Below are positions 1 through 4,123 of a stretch of 5,977 nt of DNA, piece by piece. Within the stretch, counting starts at the first letter, position 1, and every line of letters starts with the position of its first letter. The notes beneath the pieces are model-generated. The model was given only the letters and a program-made list of their open reading frames with translations, was not told the origin of the DNA and searched no databases. Made by a program: the position numbers and the translations under genes. Origin of the DNA: Phycisphaerae bacterium (GTDB lineage Bacteria > Planctomycetota > Phycisphaerae > Sedimentisphaerales > SG8-4); NCBI GenBank assembly GCA_030614945.1, contig JAUXAH010000121.1, forward strand, positions 1 through 5,977, given 5' to 3'.

Positions 1-10
1 TGTCTAAAAA

Positions 11-43
11 CCTCTGCGCTCTCTGCGTGCTCAGCGGTGAAAT
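11..43. repeat. Period-9 TCTGCG block, copy 1
   Basis: The sequence runs as roughly nine-base steps around TCTGCG (CCTCTGCG, CTCTCTGCG, TGCTCAGCG) before an AT-rich end. It belongs to the same loose family as the blocks at 239-300, 471-589 and 756-840. On the minus strand such blocks read as CGCAGAG/CACAGAG runs, which give spurious 'TEHTE'-like peptides in environmental genomes. Confidence 0.6.
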
Positions 44-74
44 ATCCAGTTCTCGTATCGAAATCCCTGTTCCC

Positions 75-230
75 CTGATGTCCAGCAACCTGATACTCTG
101 ATATCCTGATATCCACATCCTGATACCCTGTTTACCTGATATCCACATCCTGATACCCTGATATCCTGATATCCATATCCTGATACTCTGATATCCTGAT
201 ATCCACATCCTGATACCCTGTTTACCTGAT
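75..230. repeat. 30-bp minisatellite, about 4.7 units
   Basis: A regular 30-bp tandem array occupies 91-120, 121-150, 151-180, 181-210 and a partial unit at 211-230. A degenerate unit precedes it at 75-90. Units 91-120 and 181-210 are identical, and 121-140 matches 211-230, so the order is A-B-C-A-B. Each unit is built from three 8-base steps of the type TGATATCC, TGATACCC or TGTTTACC plus one 6-base step, ACATCC. Because 30 is divisible by three, the minus strand reads as a ten-residue peptide repeat (YQDIRVSGCG). That frame has no start signals and I regard it as non-coding. There are no unique spacers, so this is not a CRISPR array. Confidence 0.9.
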
Positions 231-238
231 AAACTTTT

Positions 239-300
239 TTCTCTCTGTGCCCTCTGCGGCCAAAATTATTCGTGTTAATCCGTGTCAATTCGCGGCTAAT
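239..300. repeat. Period-9 block, copy 2
   Basis: Steps such as CTCTCTGTG and CCCTCTGCG are followed by a TTCGTG / TCCGTG / TTCGCG run that ends in GGCTAAT. The same ordered ingredients recur at 531-589 and 756-840, which marks this as a dispersed composite repeat rather than chance. Confidence 0.6.
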
Positions 301-312
301 AAAGAATCCCTC

Positions 313-433
313 TTTTGCCGGCCTGCATATTCTTATGCGGGCCATCTCTGATAGCCCAGCGGACGCTGGCCGCAGGCTTCACAGATACTGGTATCGAGAA
401 AGCCGCTGCCAAGTCCGCATCGGCTGGCAAAAA
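313..433. repeat. ~121-bp element with inverted ends, copy A
   Basis: The element begins TTTTGCCGGCC (313-323) and ends GGCTGGCAAAA (423-433), an inverted pair matching at 10 of 11 positions. Its interior aligns with the element at 592-713: both carry GCTTC, AGAT.CT.G.ATCGA, AAAG and AAG..CGCA..GGCT in the same order with only small indels. It is more GC-rich than the repeat blocks on either side. A 10-bp hairpin sits at 320-343 (one G-U pair, TTCT loop) and a 5-bp one at 356-369 (loop GGAC). It could be a small non-autonomous mobile element, a structured RNA relic, or a duplicated coding fragment. The function is unknown. Confidence 0.5.
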
Positions 434-470
434 TGAAATCTCTGTAAATCCTGTTATCATGTCTAATTCT

Positions 471-589
471 TCTTTGTGCTTTCGTGTCTTCGTGGTTAAA
501 TTTCTCCGCAAAATCTGCGAAATCTGCGTCTAAAAAATTCGTGTCAATTCGTGGCTAAATTTTTCTCTGTGCCCTCCGCGGTTAATAGA
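471..589. repeat. Period 8-10 block, copy 3
   Basis: GTG recurs at 476, 484 and 492 in a TTTGTGCT / TTCGTGTC / TTCGTGGT run. A perfect tandem pair of AAATCTGCG follows (511-519, 520-528), then TTCGTG steps and CTCTGTG / CCTCCGCG, ending in GGTTAATAG. It lies between the two 121-bp elements, so block and element alternate across 239-840. Confidence 0.6.
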
Positions 590-591
590 AC

Positions 592-713
592 CCGTCTTTA
601 GCCGGCTTCACAAATGGGGCATTGAAATATGACCCGGCGACTGTGGACGAAGCTTCTGTAGATGCTTGCATCGAACAAAGATTCGGTAAGGTCGCAGATC
701 CGGCTTTAGACGG
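592..713. repeat. ~122-bp element with inverted ends, copy B
   Basis: It opens with CCGTCTTTAGCCGG (592-605) and closes with CCGGCTTTAGACGG (700-713), an inverted pair matching at 12 of 14 positions. The end motif (TCTTT.GCCGGC) is shared with copy A, and the interiors align at a constant offset of about 276-280 bp. A frame open from 589 to 750 gives a protein-like peptide containing DEASVDACIEQRFGKVADPA but has no ATG. The equivalent frame of copy A gives AAGFTDTGIEKAAAKSASAG, with shared D, I, E, K and A positions. A decayed coding duplicate therefore cannot be excluded. Confidence 0.5.
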
Positions 714-717
714 ACTT

Positions 718-752
718 ACCAATCACCATTTACCAGTTACCAATCACCATTA
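718..752. repeat. Heptamer tract ACCAATC/ACCATTT/ACCAGTT
   Basis: ACC recurs exactly every seven bases at 718, 725, 732, 739 and 746. The units are ACCAATC, ACCATTT, ACCAGTT, ACCAATC and ACCATTA. Units 1-2 are repeated by units 4-5 at a 21-bp distance. It directly follows the 592-713 element and runs into the next period-9 block. Confidence 0.85.
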
Positions 753-755
753 ACA

Positions 756-840
756 AATCTGCGTCTAACTTTTCTCTGTGTTTTTTGTGCCTTTTCGTGG
801 CTATATTTCTCTGTGCTCTCTGTGTGCTCTGTGGCTAATT
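756..840. repeat. Period-9 CTCTGTG block, copy 4
   Basis: The block opens with AATCTGCGTCTAA. CTGTG then recurs at 811, 820 and 829, exactly nine bases apart, with earlier GTG steps at 778, 787 and 797. It ends GTGGCTAATTTTTTTGCC, just upstream of the promoter at 857. Ingredients and order match the blocks at 239-300 and 471-589. Confidence 0.7.
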
Positions 841-856
841 TTTTTGCCTTTTCTTC

Positions 857-884
857 TTGACTTTTGTTTGAATTTTGGTATAAT
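857..884 (+). promoter_or_regulatory. Near-consensus sigma-70-type promoter
   Basis: A TTGACT -35 box (857-862) and a perfect TATAAT -10 box (879-884) are separated by 16 bp, with transcription predicted to start near 891. The hexamers TGTTTG (865-870) and CAAACA (886-891) form an inverted repeat around the -10 region, possibly an operator. No protein gene follows within 700 bp, so the natural product would be a short RNA. Confidence 0.6.
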
Positions 885-890
885 ACAAAC

Positions 891-950
891 AGCCATAGAG
901 ATGGCAGATATTTAGCGGAGAACCGCACGTTTTCGTATCAGTAGATACAC
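891..950 (+). ncRNA. Candidate small structured RNA (three mini-hairpins)
   Basis: Immediately after the predicted start site are three consecutive perfect stems, each closing a four-base loop: GCCAT-AGAG-ATGGC (892-905), GCGG-AGAA-CCGC (915-926) and GTATC-AGTA-GATAC (935-948). I do not recognise an Rfam family or riboswitch, and there is no clear U-tract terminator after the third stem, so the 3' end is unknown. The call rests on the strong promoter plus regular local pairing. Coincidence in AT-rich DNA is possible. Confidence 0.35.
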
Positions 951-973
951 GCCAAAAATAATCGTTATTGAAT

Positions 974-1001
974 AACTACGAACTAAAAACAATGAACAAA
1001 T
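974..1001. repeat. Degenerate heptamer tract AACTACG/AACTAAA/AACAATG
   Basis: AAC recurs at 974, 981, 988 and 995, giving AACTACG, AACTAAA, AACAATG and AACAAAT. It resembles the cleaner tract at 1413-1440, which is also based on AACAATG. A short frame reading through it (from 968) appears to be a by-product of the repeat. Confidence 0.6.
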
Positions 1002-1091
1002 TACCCATTTTACCAACTAACCATCAAACCGCCTGCCCCAGCAAGTCTCAGGCAGGGGTTAAACCGTACACCTTCGTACCTGTCCTTGGCA

Positions 1092-1109
1092 TCTTTACAC
1101 TTGTAAAGA
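1092..1109. other. 7-bp hairpin TCTTTAC-ACTT-GTAAAGA
   Basis: A perfect 7-bp stem (1092-1098 with 1103-1109) closes the four-base loop ACTT. A second inverted repeat, CCTGCC (1032-1037) with GGCAGG (1051-1056), lies just upstream. Neither is followed at once by a U-run, so I do not call them terminators. They may be part of the same repeat landscape. Confidence 0.35.
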
Positions 1110-1142
1110 ATCCTCTACAAATCACACCTTTTTATGCAAAAC

Positions 1143-1411
1143 AAAGCCAATTTGCTGGATGTCCAAATGAACGTAAATTCAATATTAACAAAGGATTATG
1201 AAAGAAATGACATTTTCGCAGTCCCGGAAAACAAAGCCAATACAAAGCCAATCAAAGCCAATTTGCCAGAGGGTAAAATTGATGCAAAGTGTGTAGTTAC
1301 AAAGGATTATGAAGAAAAATGCGGATAAGGGCTATGAAAAAACAAAGCCAAAACAAAGCCAATTTGCTAAATGCTCAAATGAACATAAGTTCTGTTTTAA
1401 CAAAGGATTAT
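1143..1411 (+). repeat. Three 57-bp 'KAN...TKDYE' units
   Basis: Units lie at 1143-1199, 1254-1310 and 1355-1411. All begin AAAGCCAATTTGC, end ACAAAGGATTAT and have a 32-base middle of exactly equal length. Units 1 and 3 match at 48 of 57 positions. The middle of unit 2 matches unit 1 at only about half its positions, yet no indel has occurred. Extra partial starts (CAAAGCCAA) precede units 2 and 3. Translated in the unit frame they give KANLLDVQMNVNSILTKDY, KANLPEGKIDAKCVVTKDY and KANLLNAQMNISSVLTKDY. Unit 3 lies in a different frame from units 1 and 2, which argues against one continuous protein. I recall near-identical peptides from many planctomycete genomes, suggesting a lineage-wide interspersed repeat. 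Confidence 0.8.
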
Positions 1412-1412
1412 A

Positions 1413-1440
1413 ACAATGAACAACGAACAATGAACAATGA
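1413..1440. repeat. Heptamer tract ACAATGA x4
   Basis: Four exact seven-base steps, ACAATGA, ACAACGA, ACAATGA and ACAATGA, abut the third 57-bp unit. GAAC recurs at 1418, 1425, 1432 and 1439. Confidence 0.85.
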
Positions 1441-1485
1441 ACTATTATTCAAAACAAACCCAAACAAACCCAATCCCCCAGCGCG

Positions 1486-1520
1486 ATACGCAATACGCAA
1501 TACGAGATACGAGATACAAA
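1486..1520. repeat. Heptamer tract ATACGCA/ATACGAG x5
   Basis: ATAC recurs exactly every seven bases at 1486, 1493, 1500, 1507 and 1514, giving ATACGCA twice, ATACGAG twice and ATACAAA. A 10-base pair of steps (AAACAAACCC, twice) lies shortly upstream at about 1452-1471, followed by C-rich low-complexity DNA to about 1580. Confidence 0.85.
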
Positions 1521-1669
1521 CCCAACCCCCCTCCGCCCCCGTTTTTACCCCAAAAATCAACATTGCCCCCGAAAAGCAACCTCAAAAAACTCGATTGTAA
1601 AAAATCTTGCCTTGTGTTGTACTCGCAAACAGTTTGGTAAAAACGTTCTTAAAATCGGGAGGCTAAACT

Positions 1670-2755
1670 ATGAGCAGTATGAAGGTTTCAGAAAATGCAG
1701 GATTCAGAGGGTCTGTTCTACCAACAAAATCCGGATGGATTATGGTTTTGGGGATTCTGGCGTTATTCCTGGTAACAATTAGTTCCTGCTTTCCCAATAA
1801 CAATTCACCTTTGTCCCGGAGAAGAAAAATGCCTGTTATTTTTGATACGGACATCGGCGATGATATTGACGACACCTGGGCATTGGCTTTTCTCCTTCAA
1901 TCGCCTGAGTTCGACGTTAAATTAGTTACGACGGCAGTAGGTAACACCTCGTCAAAAGCAAAAACCGTAGCCAGGATTCTGGAAACTGTCGGCAGGGCTG
2001 ATATACCCGTTGGCATAGGCCTGCAACACCACAAGGGCAGCCACAGGCAGGATGCATGGGCAAAAGACTACAAACTGTCGTCCTATCCCGGCACCATTTA
2101 TCAAGACGGCGTGCAGGCCTTAATTGATACCATAATGAACTCTCCTAAGCCGATAACGGTAATTGCCGTAGGCCCCCTGCCCAACATTGCCGCCGCACTT
2201 CAGCGCGAGCCTCGCATTGCTGATAAAGCAAGATTTATCGGGATGCACGGCAGTATTCGCCGCGGATACGGCGGCAACCCTAAACCCAGCGCCGAATATA
2301 ATGTCAGGGCCTACGCCAAAGAAGCACAAAAGGTCTTTACAGCCGGCTGGAATATGACAATTACCCCTCTGGACACCTGCGGTATAGTCCAGCTTAAAGG
2401 CCGGAAATATCAAAAAGTACTCAAGAGAAACAGCCCTTTAACCCGGGCGTTAATAGAAAACTATCGTGCCTGGGAAAAACAGGGTGTATTGAACAGGCAC
2501 AAGGATTTGAGCGAGGCAGAGGTCAACAAGAGGGTCGATAAAAAGGTCAATACAAGCAGCACAACCCTTTACGATACGGTGGGCATTTATCTGGCCATAT
2601 CTACCAAATTGGTTCAGATGGAAAAACTGGGTATTCGGGTTACCGACGATGGCTACACGGTAATAGATAACAAAGCCAAAACCATTAACTGTGCCACCGA
2701 ATGGAAGGATTTAAGCGCCTTTGAAGATTTCTTAGTCGCTCGATTGACGAAATAA
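1670..2755 (+). CDS. Nucleoside hydrolase family lipoprotein
   Basis: This 361-residue protein is an inosine/uridine-preferring nucleoside hydrolase homologue, a family that cleaves the N-glycosidic bond of nucleosides to base plus ribose. The N-terminus has a hydrophobic stretch (residues 23-37) ending in ISSC with Cys40, a plausible lipoprotein box, so the enzyme is probably exported and lipid-anchored. The metal-binding aspartate cluster DTDIGDDIDD spans 59-68. The conserved Asn follows in AVGNT (Asn92), then VGPLPNIAAAL (168-177), the AEYN segment (208-211) and the C-terminal Asp302 in LYDTVG. At the position where characterised inosine-uridine hydrolases usually have the catalytic His of an HD pair, this protein has Tyr301, so substrate range may differ. 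The ATG at 1670 is supported by GGGAGG at 1657-1662, seven bases upstream. No confident promoter is visible. It stands alone, converging on tatC. The family call is firm; the substrate is unknown. Confidence 0.9.
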   Translation: MSSMKVSENAGFRGSVLPTKSGWIMVLGILALFLVTISSCFPNNNSPLSRRRKMPVIFDTDIGDDIDDTWALAFLLQSPEFDVKLVTTAVGNTSSKAKTVARILETVGRADIPVGIGLQHHKGSHRQDAWAKDYKLSSYPGTIYQDGVQALIDTIMNSPKPITVIAVGPLPNIAAALQREPRIADKARFIGMHGSIRRGYGGNPKPSAEYNVRAYAKEAQKVFTAGWNMTITPLDTCGIVQLKGRKYQKVLKRNSPLTRALIENYRAWEKQGVLNRHKDLSEAEVNKRVDKKVNTSSTTLYDTVGIYLAISTKLVQMEKLGIRVTDDGYTVIDNKAKTINCATEWKDLSAFEDFLVARLTK

Positions 2756-2788
2756 AAACAAGCCCGAAAGAAATAATTAATCGGTACT

Positions 2789-2845
2789 GAGAAAGTCGGT
2801 GTTTGTCAGACTTATCACCGGTTGTTTTTCGACTTTCTCTTTTTT
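2789..2845 (+). terminator. Rho-independent terminator, nested hairpin
   Basis: GAGAAAGTCG (2789-2798) pairs with CGACTTTCTC (2830-2839), a perfect 10-bp stem followed by six T residues (2840-2845). A competing smaller stem, CGGTG (2797-2801) with CACCG (2816-2820), followed by a T-rich run to 2829, lies within it. The T-tracts serve plus-strand transcripts, that is, the nucleoside hydrolase gene. The right half lies inside the end of tatC. The minus direction lacks an immediate U-run, so termination of tatC by the same stem would be weaker. Confidence 0.75.
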
Positions 2846-3585
2846 AGCTCTGCAAAATAACTCAGTAGTATCCCCAGCTCAAACAGCAAATACAGTGGTA
2901 TCGCCAGGGTTATTTGAGAAACCACATCAGGCGGAGTGGCCATAGCTGCTACTATAACGATAAGTAGCAGTACATATTTTCTTGACCGCCGTAACGCCTG
3001 GACCGAAACCAGGCCTGTCCTGTTCAAAAAGAAAATGGCTATCGGGGTCTGAAAGGCAATACCGAAAACCAGCATCAGGGCGGTTACAAAGGTCACATAC
3101 TTCGGGAAGGTCCAGTCGGGTTTAAGTCCGAGCCACCTGTCAACCTTTATGAAGAAAGCAAGAGACAGTTCCGCCACCACAAAGATGAAAAACAAAGCTC
3201 CAGCAACAAATAATACCACCGAGAAAGGTACCGCTACATACACATATCTTTTTTCATTAGGATAGAGTCCTGCAGCCACGAACATCCATAACTGGTAGAA
3301 AACCCAGGGCGATGAGAATATCAAGCCTGAGACCAAGGCTATTTTTACGTAGCTGGTAATCCCCTGGGCCGGGGCAAGCGTCTTCAGGATAGCGTCTTCA
3401 CCCATCACAGCAACGTAAGGTTTTTGAATAAATGATATCAGCAGCTTGCCGAAGATCAGACAGATAATAAGAGCTAACGCCAGGCCCACCAGCGCGCGAA
3501 TCAGCCGAAACCGCAACTCCTCAAGGTGGTCGCCCAGACTCATAGTGGAATCAAGGAGGTCCTCTTTCTTCTTTGTATCGCCCAT
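2815..3585 (-). CDS. tatC: Sec-independent protein translocase TatC
   Basis: TatC is the multi-spanning inner-membrane subunit of the twin-arginine translocase and recognises the RR signal of folded export substrates. The 256-residue length is typical. Hallmarks in order are HLEELRFR (20-27, with Glu23 matching E. coli E15), Pro56 in the first periplasmic loop, SSPWVFYQLWMF (91-102), AAGLYPNEKR with Glu111 (matching E. coli E103), FQTPIAIFF (178-186) and ATPPDVVSQ (216-224) with Asp220. Six hydrophobic segments fall near 28-50, 79-100, 115-137, 162-186, 203-217 and 222-244. The tail KKRKSKNNR is basic. The ATG at 3585 has no Shine-Dalgarno immediately upstream. An internal ATG at 3543 would leave only five residues before HLEELR and also lacks a good site. 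It lies 70 bp downstream of tatA in the same direction and is probably cotranscribed. Confidence 0.95.
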   Translation of the reverse strand: MGDTKKKEDLLDSTMSLGDHLEELRFRLIRALVGLALALIICLIFGKLLISFIQKPYVAVMGEDAILKTLAPAQGITSYVKIALVSGLIFSSPWVFYQLWMFVAAGLYPNEKRYVYVAVPFSVVLFVAGALFFIFVVAELSLAFFIKVDRWLGLKPDWTFPKYVTFVTALMLVFGIAFQTPIAIFFLNRTGLVSVQALRRSRKYVLLLIVIVAAMATPPDVVSQITLAIPLYLLFELGILLSYFAELKKRKSKNNR

Positions 3586-3593
3586 CTTAAAAA

Positions 3594-3628
3594 TTGATTA
3601 TTGATTAATGATTATTGATAATTGATCT
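3594..3628. repeat. Heptamer tract TTGATTA x5 in tatA-tatC spacer
   Basis: GAT recurs at 3596, 3603, 3610, 3617 and 3624. The plus-strand units are TTGATTA, TTGATTA, ATGATTA, TTGATAA and TTGATCT. Two related units in inverted orientation lie at 3647-3660 and include the tatA stop codon. As a result 3593-3605 is a perfect 13-bp inverted match to 3648-3660, and alternatively 3609-3621 pairs with 3646-3658. The tract ends eight bases from the tatC ATG and separates it from the SD-like AAGGTGG (minus strand, 3640-3646). Confidence 0.85.
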
Positions 3629-3655
3629 CAGTGATTAGTCCACCTTTATCAATAA

Positions 3656-3931
3656 TCAATCAGAGCCCATAGTATCTTCTTCGTTCAGCCCGGCGGCGTC
3701 CTTCGCCTCTTTTACCACATCATCCTTGACTTCCCGGACATCATCTATCAATTCGTCCTTGGTCTCCTTGGCCTCATGAAGCCCCTTCTTGAATTCGGTC
3801 AGGCTCTTGCCTACGTTGCGGGCAATTTCAGGCAGCCGTCTGCCGAATATCAGCAGAGCGACAATCGCAATAACAGCAATCTCAATGGGCCCCGGCGTCC
3901 AAAACCCCGGATATTGTAGGTATTCAGTCAT
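3656..3931 (-). CDS. tatA: Twin-arginine translocase subunit TatA/TatE family
   Basis: This 91-residue protein has the TatA layout: a short periplasmic N-terminus, one membrane helix (about residues 15-29, [15 protein letters not shown]), the FG hinge (Phe29-Gly30), the amphipathic helix beginning [20 protein letters not shown] (31-50), and a charged, acid- and lysine-rich tail (52-91). TatA oligomers form the passage used after TatC binds a substrate. No separate TatB is seen in the window, so this may be a minimal TatA-TatC system with a bifunctional TatA, unless another copy lies elsewhere. The start is well supported: AAGGAG (minus strand, 3938-3943) lies six bases before the ATG, and a consensus promoter lies just upstream. 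The stop codon sits inside an inverted heptamer repeat. Confidence 0.93.
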   Translation of the reverse strand: MTEYLQYPGFWTPGPIEIAVIAIVALLIFGRRLPEIARNVGKSLTEFKKGLHEAKETKDELIDDVREVKDDVVKEAKDAAGLNEEDTMGSD

Positions 3932-3959
3932 TTCAGTCTCCTTTTTTCTTTAGCAGCCT

Positions 3960-3989
3960 ATTATAACACGCCCTGTGCTGCTTTGTCAA
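3960..3989 (-). promoter_or_regulatory. tatAC promoter, consensus boxes
   Basis: On the minus strand TTGACA (3989-3984) and TATAAT (3965-3960) are both perfect consensus, with an 18-bp spacer. Transcription should start near 3953, giving a leader of about 20 bases before tatA. The -35 box lies in the left arm of the 19-bp inverted repeat described below. Confidence 0.85.
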
Positions 3990-4053
3990 CCCCGTTAGAA
4001 ATATCGCTTTTGTAGGGTCTTCTTCGCCTGTAGCATTTCTAATGGGGTTGACA
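3984..4053. promoter_or_regulatory. 19-bp inverted repeat joining divergent promoters
   Basis: The left arm TGTCAACCCCGTTAGAAAT (3984-4002) and the right arm ATTTCTAATGGGGTTGACA (4035-4053) are reverse complements with a single mismatch, separated by 32 bp. Each arm ends in the TTGACA -35 box of one of the two outward-facing promoters. The 13 bases upstream of each -35 box are therefore the same for both genes. This suggests a shared activator or repressor site, or an arm duplicated by inversion. I do not recognise the motif; it is not CIRCE. Confidence 0.75.
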
Positions 4054-4076
4054 GAAACACCGGCAAACATTATAAT
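4048..4076 (+). promoter_or_regulatory. Promoter of the DUF6599-like/DUF362 operon
   Basis: TTGACA (4048-4053) and TATAAT (4071-4076) are both perfect consensus with the ideal 17-bp spacer, predicting a start near 4083 and a leader of about 41 bases. In the leader, AGTAAT (4097-4102) can pair with ATTACT (4108-4113), directly against the GGAG ribosome binding site (4114-4117). Confidence 0.85.
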
Positions 4077-4123
4077 CCAGCCCGGTTATACAGTCAAGTA
4101 ATTTGTTATTACTGGAGTTGGTT

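Larger units (their letters stand above)
1..1669. other. Gene-free repeat-rich tract
   Basis: I see no convincing protein gene here. The open frames present (up to about 104 codons) are read through tandem repeats, lack good ribosome binding sites, and have repetitive or low-complexity products. The tract is a mosaic of period-9 blocks, a 30-bp minisatellite, two related islands of about 121 bp, period-7 tracts and a 57-bp dispersed unit, each listed separately. From about 960 to 1600 the plus strand is strongly poor in G: I count 16 G and 57 C in 1441-1600. The stretch 1020-1135 holds only two small hairpins and otherwise nothing I recognise. Confidence 0.75.

Noticed and set aside
75..230. 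CRISPR array
   Set aside because: The repeats are about 30 bp, but units abut with no unique spacers and have internal 8-base substructure. This is a minisatellite.
31..345. Minus-strand repeat protein with a YQDIRVSGCG decapeptide
   Set aside because: The frame stays open only because 30 is divisible by three. It has no ribosome binding site, and its ends run into unrelated repeat blocks.
313..713. Integron cassettes with attC sites
   Set aside because: The two elements have related inverted ends, but I see no GTTRRRY core, no cassette gene and no integrase.
891..950. Known riboswitch (TPP, cyclic-di-GMP, cobalamin)
   Set aside because: None of the conserved core sequences I know for these is present, and no gene follows that would be regulated.
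968..1640. Short plus-strand frames of 64-93 codons
   Set aside because: They read through heptamers, the 57-bp units and C-rich low-complexity DNA, change frame between copies, and have no supporting start signals.
3656..3931. TatB rather than TatA
   Set aside because: The [22 protein letters not shown] stretch and 91-residue length fit TatA/E. TatB proteins are usually longer and have a Glu-Pro in the hinge region.
3984..4053. CIRCE/HrcA heat-shock operator
   Set aside because: The arms are 19 bp with a 32-bp gap and lack TTAGCACTC/GAGTGCTAA.
4103..4123. TTG start for the DUF6599-like gene
   Set aside because: There is no Shine-Dalgarno before it, whereas GGAG lies six bases before the ATG at 4124.
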